This document shows positions 45,693-54,947 of a stretch of DNA of 64,000 bases, in pieces. The stretch is from Gryllotalpicola protaetiae. Its GTDB lineage: Bacteria > Actinomycetota > Actinomycetes > Actinomycetales > Microbacteriaceae. Position 1 is the stretch's first letter. Each line of letters starts with the position of its first letter. Below the pieces are notes generated by a model. It was not told the origin of the DNA and did not search any database. It worked only from the letters and a program-made list of their open reading frames with translations. The position numbers and the translations under genes were made by a program. The stretch covers positions 868,001-932,000 of the forward strand of contig NZ_CP032624.1 of assembly GCF_003627055.1 (NCBI RefSeq), given 5' to 3'.

Positions 45693-47861
45693 CTAGCGGG
45701 CGGTCAGCTCGAACAGCACGAGCTCCTCGGGGTGCAGGACGGGCGGGCGCAGGCCGCTCGCGCGAAGCATCCGCCCGCTCATCGCGGCGCCGCGGCGCAC
45801 CCACGCGAGCTCACCGCGCGCACCCACGCGCGGGCCGCCGGATGCGCCGGGCAGCGGCAGCAGCTCGACCGCGTAGACGCGATCGTCGTCGAGGCCCGGG
45901 AACGTGATCGGCGCGGAAGGGTAGGCGCTCGCCGACGTGACCTGCGTGAGCGCGAAGAGCGCACGCGAGCCGTCGGCCGCGACGACGCCGCGCAGGTCGG
46001 CGCCGGGGTCGGCGAGCTCGGCGTGCACGACGCGACCGGTGTGCAGCCAGTCACGACGTTCTTTGTGCAGGGCGATCCAGCCGGCGAGCTCGCGCTCTTC
46101 GGCCTCGGTCAGCCCCGTCACGTCCCACTCGACGCCGAGGTGGCCGAAGAGCGCGACGCCTGCGCGCAGCGCGAGGCTCGCGGTGCGGCCCGTCGAGTGC
46201 GAACGCGGGCCCGAGATGTGCATGCCCATCAGCTCGGGCGGCAGCAGGAGGCCCGTGTACTTCTGTATCGTGAGACGCTCGATCGGGTCGATGCAGTCGC
46301 TTGTCCACACGCGGTCGGTGCGCGCGAGGATGCCGAGATCGACGCGCGCGCCCCCGGACGCGCAGCTCTCGATCTCGAGTGCGGGATGCCGCGCGCGCAG
46401 CTCGTCCATCAGGCGGTACACCGCGAGGGTCTGCGCGTGCGCGACGGGGCGGCCGGTCGCCGTGCTGCCCGCCTCGAGCAGGTCGCGGTTGTGGTCCCAC
46501 TTGAGGTAGGCGATCTTCGGGTTCTCGGTGAGCACGGCGTCGAGGCGCTCGAGCAGGTGGTCGAACGCGCCCGGCTGGGTGAGGTCGAGCACCTGCTGGC
46601 GACGGCCGGGAAGCGGGAGGCGGCCGTGGCCGGGCTGCAGGATCCACTCGGGGTGCGCCCGCGCCAGCTCGGAATCCGGGTTCACCATCTCGGGCTCGAC
46701 CCAGAGGCCGAATTCGAGGCCCAGCGCGGTGACCTCGTCGATCAGCGGGCCGAGCCCGTCGGGGAACACGCCCTCGTCGACGAACCAGTCGCCGAGGCCG
46801 GCGTGGTCGTCACGTCGGCCGCGGAACCAGCCGTCGTCGAGGACGAAGCGCTCGATGCCGAGCCGCGCGCCGGCACGCGCGAGCTCGAGGAGGCGCGCGT
46901 GGCCGAGGTCGAAGTAGACGGCCTCCCAGGTGTTGAGCGTGACGGGGCGCGGGCGAGACGGATGCAGCGGCCGGGCGCGCACCGACTCGTGGAAGCGCGC
47001 CGACAGGGCGTTCAGTCCGTCGCCCCACGCTCCGATCGCGACCGGCGTCTCGTAGCTCTCCCCCGGCACGAGCACGACCTCTCCCGGCCGCAGCAGCTCC
47101 TCGGCCTGCAGGAACGTCTCGCCGGTCGGCGTGCGCTCGACGGAGAGGCGGTGATCGCCGCTCCAGGCGAGGTGGACCGCGTGCACGAGGCCGCGCTCGA
47201 AGCCGAACCCCGCCTCGCCGACCGCGAGCAGCAGCGTCGCATCGGCGCCGGGGCGGCCGCGGCGACTCTCGCGCAGGTAGCGGCCCGTGGTGAGCGTGTG
47301 CCTCTGCGGGAAGCGTTCGCGCAGGTGGCGGCCGGTCGTGTCGAGCACCTCGGTGGCCGTCGCCGGAACGGGGAAGGTGAGCGCGAGCGACTGCAGTTCG
47401 TATGGGGCGCTCCCGCGGTTCGTGAGCCGCGCCGACTGGCGGAAGAGGCCTGCCACGTCGACGACGAGGCGCAGCTCGAGGTCGAGCATGGCCTCGTCGT
47501 CGGCGAGTTCGAAGACCTCGGTCGCGCCGCGCTCGTCGTCGATCTCGGTGCGGCGATCGGTCACGCGGAAACGCGGGGAGAAGTCCCGGCCGCCACGTGA
47601 GCCGACGAGCCCCGGCGTGCCGAGCCAGCCCTGCGACTCGAGCGGCAGAGCCGAGAGCAGCACCGGCACGTCGAGACCGCCCGACACCGGCTGCGGCACG
47701 AGGGCGTGCACCAGCGAGCCGACCTCGTCGCGCAACTCCGACGGCGAGCCGAGGTCCTCGCCCCAATAGGCGACGATCGGCACTCCGCGATCGGTGTCGC
47801 CGGCGATCACGAGCGAGGTGCCGCCGCGTGGCAGGTGCGCAAGGGGCTCGTAGCGGACCAC
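45693..47861 (-). CDS. Alpha-galactosidase, GH36
   Basis: A 722-residue glycoside hydrolase of family 36: N-terminal beta-supersandwich, a catalytic barrel with nucleophile Asp456 in YLKWDHNRD and acid/base Asp522 in WTSDCID, plus the SCASGGARVDLG signature, and a C-terminal beta domain. It has no signal peptide, so it works on imported raffinose-family or melibiose-type sugars. The GTG start is 3 bp after the GH42 stop, so the two enzymes are translationally linked. Confidence 0.93.
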   Translation of the reverse strand: MVRYEPLAHLPRGGTSLVIAGDTDRGVPIVAYWGEDLGSPSELRDEVGSLVHALVPQPVSGGLDVPVLLSALPLESQGWLGTPGLVGSRGGRDFSPRFRVTDRRTEIDDERGATEVFELADDEAMLDLELRLVVDVAGLFRQSARLTNRGSAPYELQSLALTFPVPATATEVLDTTGRHLRERFPQRHTLTTGRYLRESRRGRPGADATLLLAVGEAGFGFERGLVHAVHLAWSGDHRLSVERTPTGETFLQAEELLRPGEVVLVPGESYETPVAIGAWGDGLNALSARFHESVRARPLHPSRPRPVTLNTWEAVYFDLGHARLLELARAGARLGIERFVLDDGWFRGRRDDHAGLGDWFVDEGVFPDGLGPLIDEVTALGLEFGLWVEPEMVNPDSELARAHPEWILQPGHGRLPLPGRRQQVLDLTQPGAFDHLLERLDAVLTENPKIAYLKWDHNRDLLEAGSTATGRPVAHAQTLAVYRLMDELRARHPALEIESCASGGARVDLGILARTDRVWTSDCIDPIERLTIQKYTGLLLPPELMGMHISGPRSHSTGRTASLALRAGVALFGHLGVEWDVTGLTEAEERELAGWIALHKERRDWLHTGRVVHAELADPGADLRGVVAADGSRALFALTQVTSASAYPSAPITFPGLDDDRVYAVELLPLPGASGGPRVGARGELAWVRRGAAMSGRMLRASGLRPPVLHPEELVLFELTAR

Positions 47862-47864
47862 AGC

Positions 47865-49841
47865 TCAGCCCTCCGAGCCGGTCAGCACCGCCACCCCGAA
47901 GGGCTCGAGCGAGACGCCGGTGCCCGCGACGACCACCTCGCGCGGCTCGCCCGTGTGGTTGATGACGAAGCGGGCGCCGCCGCGCGCCGCCGTCTCGACG
48001 CCGTACTCCGGGCCGGCGAAGGCAGGCTCGACGCCGGCATCCGCCAGCACGCGGTCGAACAGCGCGTCGAAGAGCGCGGCAGACGGCTGGGTCGCGACGT
48101 ACCAGGCCGCGCCGGCCGCCTCGGTCGCGCGGCGGGTGATGGCGGCGCCGCCCGAGGCGTGGCCGTCGGCGAACGACGCCAGCACCGCGGCATCCGTCAC
48201 CCGTACATGCTCTTGCCACACACCGGCCGTGCCCTCCAGCTCGCCGGCCACGACCGTGGGCACGCCGAGCTGCAGGGGCGCGAACTCCTCGACCGAGACG
48301 CCGAGTGCGCGCTGCAGCGCGCTGCCCGCCCCGCCGAGATAGCCGCCGAGATGCACGTGCAGATCGCGGTCGAGGATGCCGGTCTGGAACCCCACGACGA
48401 GCGTGTCGCCCCGCTCGACGACCGCGGCGAGCGCAGCGAGCTCGTCGCCGGATCCCACCTGCTGCAACGGCGCGACGACCAGGCGATAGGCAGCGGTGTC
48501 GGCGCCCGGCCGCACGAAGTTGATCGTCACACCGCGGCGCAGCAGGGCGCCGTACCACTCGAGAACGCTCGCGAGGTAGTCGATGCGGGTCGGCGTCGCC
48601 TCCTGTCCGAGGGCCCACCACGACTCCCAATCCCAGACGATGGCGACGGATGCGGGCACCGGCGCGCCCAGCACCCCAGCGTCGCCCGCGCTGAGCTCGG
48701 CGAGCTCGCGACCGAGCGCCTGCACCTCGCGGTGCACCCGCGTGTTCTCGCCGCCGTGCGGCACCATCGCGGCGTGGAACTTCTCGGCGCCAGAGGCGGA
48801 CTGCCGCCACTGGAAGTGCAGGATGCCGTCGGCGCCGCGCGCGACCGACTGGAAGCTCGTCGCGCGGTGCTGCCCGGGTGCCTTGGGCGCGTTGCGGTCG
48901 CGCCAGTTGACCGCGCTCGGCGACTGCTCCATGAGCAGCCACGGCCTGCCGCCGCCGAGCGAGCGCATCAGGTCGCGGGTCGCCGCCGACAGCACGTGCG
49001 ACAGCGGATCGCTGGGGTCCGGGTACTCGTCGTCGCTGATGAAGTCCATCTCAGCGGACCAGTCCCAGTAGTCGAGGTCCGCGAAGAAGCCCATGAAGTT
49101 CGTCGTGACGGGCACGCCGGGGCTGAGCTCGGCGAGAACCGAGCGCTCGGCGCGGTGCAGTTCGAGCAGCGCCCACGACGAGAACCGTTTCCAGTCGAGC
49201 AGCTGCGTCGGGTTGCGGAAGGTCGGGGCGTGCCGCGGCGCGTCGACCTCGTCGAACGAGCCGTAGCGCTGCGACCAGAACCCCGTTCCCCATGCCCGAT
49301 TGAGCTCGTCGACCGTGCCGTAGCGGCGCGCGAGCCAGGCGCGGAACGCGGCGACGGACTCGTCGTCGTAGGAGGCCGCGACGTGGCATCCGTACTCATT
49401 GTTGGTGTGCCACGCCTCGAGCGCCGGGTGTGCGCCGTAGCGCGCCGCCAGCTCGCGAACCAGGCGAAGCGCGTGCTCGCGGTAGACCGCGGAGCTCGGG
49501 CTGTACTGCTGCCGCGAGCCGAAGCCGAACCGGCTGCCGCGCTCGTCGACGGGCAGGCTCTCGGGGTGCAGCGTGGCGAGCCAGGCAGGTGGTGAAGCGG
49601 TCGCGGTGGCGAGAATGACGCGGATGCCGCCCGCGTCGAGCTTCTCGAGCACGGTGTCGAGCCAGCCGAAGTCGAACTCGCCGGGTCGCGGCTCGAGCCG
49701 CGCCCACGAGAACACCCCCACCGTCGCCGTCGTGACGGATGCGCCGCGCATGAGGCGCACGTCGTCGTCCCACACGGAGGGGTCCCACTGATCGGGGTTG
49801 TAGTCGCCGCCGAAGCGGATGGACGGGAAGATCGAGGACAC
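47865..49841 (-). CDS. Beta-galactosidase, GH42
   Basis: A 658-residue family 42 enzyme. The N-terminal barrel begins at RFGGDYNPDQW; the acid/base is Glu149 in HTNNEYG and the nucleophile is Glu305 in LLMEQSP. A trimerisation/glutamine-amidotransferase-like domain and a small beta domain follow. It is cytoplasmic. GTG at 49841 is chosen because AAGGAG is nine bases upstream; a longer frame runs into the LacI operators. It is first gene of the operon. Confidence 0.94.
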   Translation of the reverse strand: MSSIFPSIRFGGDYNPDQWDPSVWDDDVRLMRGASVTTATVGVFSWARLEPRPGEFDFGWLDTVLEKLDAGGIRVILATATASPPAWLATLHPESLPVDERGSRFGFGSRQQYSPSSAVYREHALRLVRELAARYGAHPALEAWHTNNEYGCHVAASYDDESVAAFRAWLARRYGTVDELNRAWGTGFWSQRYGSFDEVDAPRHAPTFRNPTQLLDWKRFSSWALLELHRAERSVLAELSPGVPVTTNFMGFFADLDYWDWSAEMDFISDDEYPDPSDPLSHVLSAATRDLMRSLGGGRPWLLMEQSPSAVNWRDRNAPKAPGQHRATSFQSVARGADGILHFQWRQSASGAEKFHAAMVPHGGENTRVHREVQALGRELAELSAGDAGVLGAPVPASVAIVWDWESWWALGQEATPTRIDYLASVLEWYGALLRRGVTINFVRPGADTAAYRLVVAPLQQVGSGDELAALAAVVERGDTLVVGFQTGILDRDLHVHLGGYLGGAGSALQRALGVSVEEFAPLQLGVPTVVAGELEGTAGVWQEHVRVTDAAVLASFADGHASGGAAITRRATEAAGAAWYVATQPSAALFDALFDRVLADAGVEPAFAGPEYGVETAARGGARFVINHTGEPREVVVAGTGVSLEPFGVAVLTGSEG

Positions 49842-49865
49842 CGCGCTGCTCCTTCGCAGGGGAAT

Positions 49866-49890
49866 GTTTGCGCAAACTGTTTGCGTAAAC
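49866..49890. promoter_or_regulatory. Two tandem LacI-family operators
   Basis: GTTTGCGCAAAC (49866-49877) is a perfect palindrome; GTTTGCGTAAAC (49879-49890) is the same site with one change. Their starts are 13 bp apart, in the gap between GH42 and the lacI-type gene. The central CG step is typical of LacI-family sites. Confidence 0.85.
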
Positions 49891-49974
49891 ATCCCGGTTC
49901 AGGCAGGCTAGCATCGACGCGGCGGCTGCTTCAAGAACATACGGCGGGCCGAGCGGCGAACGGCGAGGAGCGCA

Positions 49975-51003
49975 GTGACGAACACCCTGGGGGGACGCCC
50001 GGCACGCCCGGCCTCCATGCTCGACGTCGCGCGCAGGGCCGGCGTCTCGCAGCAGACCGTGAGCCGGGTCTCCAACGGGTCTGAGGCCGTGAAGCCCGAG
50101 ACGCGCGAACGCGTGCTCGCCGCGATGGCCGAGCTCGGGTATCGCCCCAACAGCGCCGCCCGCGCGCTCAAGAGCGGCCGGTTCATGCGCATCGGCGTGC
50201 TGATGCACAACCTGAACTCGTTCGGGGCGAGCCGCATGCTCGAGGCGATCAACTTCGAGGCCGCCCGCCGGGGCTACTCGATCGAGCTGATCGCGGTGAG
50301 CGACCCGTCGACCGGCGAGGTCACCAGGGCGCTCAGCCGCCTCGACCACGAGGCCGTCGACGGCATCGTGCTGCGCCTCGACACGCACCGTTCCCCCGAG
50401 CAGGACATCGGCTTCCCGAGCGGGATCCCCACCGTGATCGTCGAGGGTGACTCGTTCGACGACCGGGTCGCCGTCGACGCCGACCAGCGCCAGGGCGCAC
50501 AGCTCGCCGTGCAGCACCTGCTCGATCTCGGCCACCCGACCGTCTGGCACGTCGCCGGAGCGGAAGGCTACGCGAGCGCAGCCGAGCGCGAACGCGCCTG
50601 GCGGGACACTCTCGCCGCCGCCGGCCGTACCGCACCCGCCCTGGTGCGCGGCGACTGGAGCCCCGAGTCCGGCTACGCGGCCGGGAAACGTCTCCTGCAG
50701 GAACCCGACGTCACCGCCGTGTTCTGCGCCAACGACCAGATGGCGCTCGGCGTGCTGCGCGCCTTCCATGAGGCCGGCCGCGCCGTGCCGGCCGAAGCGA
50801 GCGTCGTCGGCTTCGACGACACGCAGGAATCCGCATACTTCTGGCCGCCGCTGACGACGGTGCACCAGGATCTCGAAGGGGTCGGCGCGAGCGCCGTCAC
50901 CCTGCTGCTCGCGCAGATCGAGGATGGGCCGGTCGCACCGGGCGTGCGGCTCACGCAGAACCAACTCATCGTCAGAAAGTCGACGGATGCCTGGAATGGC
51001 TGA
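49975..51003 (+). CDS. LacI-family transcriptional repressor of galactoside genes
   Basis: A 342-residue regulator: LacI helix-turn-helix (SMLDVARRAGVSQQTVSRVSNG) and hinge helix (SAARALKSGR), then a sugar-binding periplasmic-type domain. The neighbours imply a galactose or galactoside ligand. GAGGAG precedes GTG at 49975. It is divergent from GH42 across the tandem operators and overlaps galT by 8 bp, so it also heads the galT-galK operon. Confidence 0.92.
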   Translation: MTNTLGGRPARPASMLDVARRAGVSQQTVSRVSNGSEAVKPETRERVLAAMAELGYRPNSAARALKSGRFMRIGVLMHNLNSFGASRMLEAINFEAARRGYSIELIAVSDPSTGEVTRALSRLDHEAVDGIVLRLDTHRSPEQDIGFPSGIPTVIVEGDSFDDRVAVDADQRQGAQLAVQHLLDLGHPTVWHVAGAEGYASAAERERAWRDTLAAAGRTAPALVRGDWSPESGYAAGKRLLQEPDVTAVFCANDQMALGVLRAFHEAGRAVPAEASVVGFDDTQESAYFWPPLTTVHQDLEGVGASAVTLLLAQIEDGPVAPGVRLTQNQLIVRKSTDAWNG

Positions 51004-52162
51004 CCCTGCCCCTCTCGCTCTCAGCAGCGGAATCGCGAAGCGCGCACACCGGCTCGCCGACGGCCGCGAGCTGATCTACTTCGACGACGCCGACACGACG
51101 CTGCCGCCCGACCGGGCACCTGACCTGCGCGTGCTCGACGACCGGCCGCCCACCGCGTCCATGCGGCAGGACCCGCTCACCGGCGACTGGATCTCCATCG
51201 CCGCCGCGCGGCAGAACCGCGTGGTCATGCCGCCTGCCGCGCTCGACCCCCTGGCGCCGCAGACGGCCGACAACCCGTCGGAGATCCCTGCCGACTACGA
51301 CGTCGCCGTGTTCGAGAACAGGTCGCCGTCGTTCGGGCCGGCACTGCCCGCGCCCGGCGACCCCGCACTCGCCGCCGCGCACCTCGACGGCATCGGGCTC
51401 GAGCGCTCAGCCGTGTCGTTCGGCCGCTGTGAGGTCGTCTGCTTCAGTCCGGAGCACGAGGGGGCGTTCGGGTCGATCCACCGCTCGCGCGCGCGCACCG
51501 TGATCGAGGCGTGGGCCGACCGCACCACGGCGCTCTCGGCACTGCCCGGGGTGCGACAGGTGTTCCCGTTCGAGAACCGCGGGGCCGCGATCGGGGTCAC
51601 CCTGCAGCACCCGCACGGGCAGATCTACGCCTACCCGTACCTCACGCCCCGGACGCAGCGGCTCATCGCCTCCGTCGACTCGTACGGCCCGTCGCTGTTC
51701 GCGGACATCCTCGCCAGTGAGCTCGCCGGACCGCGGGTCGTGCTGGCCGGCGAGCACTGGACGGCGTTCGTGCCGTTCGCCGCCCGCTGGCCGATCGAGG
51801 TGCACCTGCTGCCGAACGAGCACGCCGCCGATTTCGCCGAGACGAGTGCGGAGCAGCGCGACGAGCTCGCCGTGCTGTACCTGCGGCTGCTGCGCGGTGT
51901 CGACGCGCTCTACGACAGCCCGACCCCGTACATCGCCGCGTGGCACCAGGCGCCGGTCGGCACGCACCGCGACAGCATCCGCCTCAATCTGCAGCTGACC
52001 TCGCCCCGGCGCGGGAATGACAAGCTCAAGTTCCTCGCTGGAAGTGAAGCCGCCATGGGCGCATGGATCGGCGACATCCCCCAGAGACCCAGGCCGAGCG
52101 GCTGCGCGCAGCGATCGCGAAGGCAGATGAGGAGAACCCCGCATGAGCTCGCTCGTCGATGA
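50996..52162 (+). CDS. galT: Galactose-1-phosphate uridylyltransferase, probable C-terminal frameshift
   Basis: The Leloir enzyme that swaps UMP between UDP-glucose and galactose-1-phosphate. The catalytic motif HPHGQ is intact (LQHPHGQIYAYPY), as are FENRSPSF-like and RFAAHLLP-like strands. The last ~25 codons are Arg/Pro-rich and unlike the family. Adding one base to the CCCCC run at 52078-52082 restores an Ala/Glu-rich helix ending in a TGA that overlaps galK ATG by 4 bp. The core should still fold; only the tail is altered, or the base is a sequencing loss. ATG at 50996 overlaps the lacI end. Confidence 0.9.
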   Translation: MADPAPLALSSGIAKRAHRLADGRELIYFDDADTTLPPDRAPDLRVLDDRPPTASMRQDPLTGDWISIAAARQNRVVMPPAALDPLAPQTADNPSEIPADYDVAVFENRSPSFGPALPAPGDPALAAAHLDGIGLERSAVSFGRCEVVCFSPEHEGAFGSIHRSRARTVIEAWADRTTALSALPGVRQVFPFENRGAAIGVTLQHPHGQIYAYPYLTPRTQRLIASVDSYGPSLFADILASELAGPRVVLAGEHWTAFVPFAARWPIEVHLLPNEHAADFAETSAEQRDELAVLYLRLLRGVDALYDSPTPYIAAWHQAPVGTHRDSIRLNLQLTSPRRGNDKLKFLAGSEAAMGAWIGDIPQRPRPSGCAQRSRRQMRRTPHELARR

Positions 52163-53327
52163 GACCGCAGCAGGATTCGAGAAGCGCTTCTCATATGCGC
52201 CTTCCGGCATATGGTCGGCGCCGGGGCGCGTCAACCTGATCGGCGAGCACACCGACTACAACGAGGGCTTCGTGCTGCCGTTCGCGATCGACCGGCGCAC
52301 CTTCGCCGCCCTCGCCCTCCGCGACGACGACGTGGTGCGGGTCTCGAGCGCTTCCGGCGACCAGGCCGTCGAGGTGCGACTGGCGGATGCCGCGGCCGGC
52401 CCCGCGTCGCTCGAGGGCATCGCCGAGGACGGTCGCTGGGCGGCCTACCCTCTGGGGGTGGTCTGGGCGCTGGGACAGCTCGGAGCGGATCTCGCGGGGC
52501 TGCCAGGCTTCGACGTGTATTTCGAGTCCGATGTGCCCATCGGCGCGGGCCTGTCGTCGTCGGCGGCGATCGAGGGCGCCCTCGCGGTCGCGCTGAACGA
52601 GGTGTGGCGGCTCGGCTTCGACGACACGCGGCTCGTCGACGTGTGCCACCGGGCCGAGAACGACTTCGTCGGCGCCCCGACCGGAATCCTCGACCAGTCG
52701 GCGGCGCTCCTCTCACAGGAGGGCGCTGCCCTCTTCCTCGACTGCCGTGACGGGTCGTCGGAGCCGGTCGACCTCGCCCTGCAGGCATCCGATCTCGCCA
52801 TTCTCGTGATCGACACGAAGGTGAGGCACGAGCACGTGTCCGGCGGCTACGCCGAGCGACGCGCGGCGTGCGAGACGGCGGCGCGCGAACTCGGTGTGCG
52901 CGCCCTGCGCGATGTGGCCTGGCCGCAACTGCTGGCCGCGCGCGACACGCTCGACGGGGTCGTGTACCGTCGCGCCCGCCACATCGTCACCGAGGATCAG
53001 CGGGTGCTCGACACGGTCGCCGCACTGAGGGCGCAGGACTACGACGCCGTCGGCGACCTCATGTTCGCCTCGCACCGCTCGATGCGCGACGACTTCGAGA
53101 TCTCGACCCCCGAGCTCGATCTCGCCGTCGAGATCTCGCTGAACTACGGGGCGATCGGCGCGCGCATGACCGGGGGCGGCTTCGGCGGCTCGGTCATCGC
53201 GCTCACGCCGGTCTCCGCCATCACCCAGGTTCAGGTCGCCATCGACGGCGCGTTCGCCGAGCACGGCTACGCGGGGCCGGAGATGTTCCTCGTGTGGCCG
53301 TCGCAGGGCGCTCGGCGCGATCGGTAG
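52143..53327 (+). CDS. galK: Galactokinase
   Basis: A 394-residue GHMP kinase: galactokinase signature GRVNLIGEHTDYNEGFVLP at about residue 26, the ATP loop PIGAGLSSSAAIEGAL, and the C-terminal GARMTGGGFGGSVIAL. It phosphorylates galactose to galactose-1-phosphate for GalT. It overlaps the present galT frame by 20 bp, or the inferred ancestral frame by 4 bp. It is the end of the lacI-galT-galK operon. Confidence 0.95.
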   Translation: MSSLVDETAAGFEKRFSYAPSGIWSAPGRVNLIGEHTDYNEGFVLPFAIDRRTFAALALRDDDVVRVSSASGDQAVEVRLADAAAGPASLEGIAEDGRWAAYPLGVVWALGQLGADLAGLPGFDVYFESDVPIGAGLSSSAAIEGALAVALNEVWRLGFDDTRLVDVCHRAENDFVGAPTGILDQSAALLSQEGAALFLDCRDGSSEPVDLALQASDLAILVIDTKVRHEHVSGGYAERRAACETAARELGVRALRDVAWPQLLAARDTLDGVVYRRARHIVTEDQRVLDTVAALRAQDYDAVGDLMFASHRSMRDDFEISTPELDLAVEISLNYGAIGARMTGGGFGGSVIALTPVSAITQVQVAIDGAFAEHGYAGPEMFLVWPSQGARRDR

Positions 53328-53340
53328 CGGACCGCCGCCG

Positions 53341-54105
53341 TCAAAGGTGCAGCAAGCGCGAGACCGCCGCGAACGACTGTGTCGCTCCGGAGGTCAGAGG
53401 CGCGCCGCTCTCTTCGTCGACGCACCACACCGGCGACCAGTCCTGCAGCGCCTCGACCAGCGGTTCGAACTTGAGCGTCCCCTCGCCCAGGAGACGAAAA
53501 CGGTCGCCGGCGACGTCTTTGAGATGCACGTTGTCAATCAGCTGGGCGAATGTCAGGGCGATCTCGCCGAAATCGTCGATGCCGGCCAGCGCCAGATGGG
53601 CCGTGTCGAGGGTCAAGCCGACGCATCCTTCCGTGACGGCCTCGAAGAATCCGTCGAAATCCCTTCGCCTCATCACCGGCTGGCCGACGTGGTGATGAAG
53701 GGAGATACGGATGCCGAACTCGGCGGCCTCCTCACCGAGGTGCGAGAGGATGCGGGCGAAGCGGCGGCGGTCGTCGTCGCTGGTCTGTGCACGGGGGAAG
53801 TCGTGACAGAAGACGATGCGGCGCGCTCCGACCGCTCTGCAGAAGCGGGTCACCGCCCGCACGCGCTCCTGCCCAGCATCGTCGAGGCCGCACTGAAGCA
53901 CCACCCCCGTGACCGCCGGGCCGTCCGAGACGGCCCGGCACAGTCGCTCCGGCTCCTCGACCCAATCGGAGTACTGCATGCTCTTCAGCTGCAGGCCGGT
54001 GTAGCCGACCTGCCGGGCGAGCCTGTAGTACTCCGCCGCCTCCCGCTCGCCGTTCGTCGGCCGCGAGATCTCGATCTGCACGACCGGTGGCGCGCTTTGG
54101 GTCAC
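53341..54105 (-). CDS. Sugar phosphate isomerase/epimerase (TIM barrel)
   Basis: A 254-residue protein of the xylose-isomerase-like TIM-barrel family. Possible metal ligands are Glu in [13 protein letters not shown] and Asp/His in [12 protein letters not shown] and [11 protein letters not shown]. Such proteins isomerise or epimerise ketoses or inosose-like compounds. GTG at 54105 overlaps the upstream stop by 4 bp, marking it as the last gene of the ten-gene minus-strand catabolic operon. The exact reaction cannot be read. Confidence 0.82.
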   Translation of the reverse strand: MTQSAPPVVQIEISRPTNGEREAAEYYRLARQVGYTGLQLKSMQYSDWVEEPERLCRAVSDGPAVTGVVLQCGLDDAGQERVRAVTRFCRAVGARRIVFCHDFPRAQTSDDDRRRFARILSHLGEEAAEFGIRISLHHHVGQPVMRRRDFDGFFEAVTEGCVGLTLDTAHLALAGIDDFGEIALTFAQLIDNVHLKDVAGDRFRLLGEGTLKFEPLVEALQDWSPVWCVDEESGAPLTSGATQSFAAVSRLLHL

Positions 54106-54947
54106 GAGCCGAGGCGGAGAGAGAGGAACGACTGGACCTGCCCGACGATGGCACGTTCGACGGGCAGGCGTTCCATCGACGAGGCTCCGTAGAACCCGTC
54201 GGCCTGTGTGCTGCGGGCGAAGACGTACTCGACATCTGCCGGCTCGGCGATGGGCCCACCATGGCACAGCACGATGATGTCCTCACGGACCGAGCGCGCC
54301 GCGGCCGCCCAACTGTCGATCAGCGCGATCGATTCGTCGAGCGTACGGCCACCTTCGGCCCCGATGCTGCCGCCCGTCGTGAGCCCGAGGTGGCAGACGA
54401 TCACGTCGGCGCCGGCGTTCGCCATGTCGACCGCGTCCTGCTCGGAGAACACGTAGGGGCTCGTGAAGAGGCCGAGCTCGTGCGCCTCGCGGATGAGCTC
54501 GACCTCGAGGGCGAAGCCCATGCCGGTCGCCTCGAGGTCGGCGCGGAACGACCCGTCGATCAGGCCGACGGTCGGGAAGTTCTGCACGCCCGCGAAGCCG
54601 AGCTCGAGCAGGTTCTTGAGGAAGCTCGTCCGCAGGAAGAACGGGTCGGTCCCGTTCACCCCCGCGAGCACGGGGGTGTGCTTGACGACCGGCAGGACCT
54701 CGCGCGCCATGTCGACGACGAGCTCGTTCGCGTTGCCATAGGCAAGCAGCCCCGCGAGAGAGCCGCGGCCAGCCATTCGATAGCGCCCCGAATTGTAGAT
54801 CACGATCAGATCGATCCCTGCGGTCTCCTCGAGCTTCGCCGATAGGCCGGTCCCGGCACCCCCGCCGATCACGGGCTCGCCGCGCCCGATCTTGTCGCGC
54901 AGCTTCTCGACGAGCGCGAGTCGTCGCTCGTAGTTCACTTCTGTCAT
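54102..54947 (-). CDS. TIM-barrel protein of the phosphoenolpyruvate hydrolase-like family (Tm-1 partner)
   Basis: A 281-residue TIM barrel (PF09370-like): [21 protein letters not shown] at about residue 27, [20 protein letters not shown], and FPTVGLIDG. In plants the same domain is fused to the Tm-1-like ATP-binding domain; here it is a separate gene that overlaps the Tm-1-like gene by 4 bp. The reaction is not firmly established and the PEP-hydrolase label is only by family. Pairing with an ATP-binding partner suggests a two-subunit enzyme acting on an acyl or sugar-acid intermediate. Confidence 0.85.
   Translation of the reverse strand: MTEVNYERRLALVEKLRDKIGRGEPVIGGGAGTGLSAKLEETAGIDLIVIYNSGRYRMAGRGSLAGLLAYGNANELVVDMAREVLPVVKHTPVLAGVNGTDPFFLRTSFLKNLLELGFAGVQNFPTVGLIDGSFRADLEATGMGFALEVELIREAHELGLFTSPYVFSEQDAVDMANAGADVIVCHLGLTTGGSIGAEGGRTLDESIALIDSWAAAARSVREDIIVLCHGGPIAEPADVEYVFARSTQADGFYGASSMERLPVERAIVGQVQSFLSLRLGS

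Noticed and set aside
44742-47600. 952-codon plus-strand open frame antisense to galE and GH36
   Set aside because: It lies wholly opposite two genes with clear catalytic motifs, is Arg/Glu/Val-rich with no domain, and reflects the GC-rich third positions of the real genes.
46810-48942. 710-codon minus-strand frame across the GH36/GH42 junction
   Set aside because: It is a shifted frame of the two glycoside hydrolases, dominated by Arg, Ala and Gly, with no family match.
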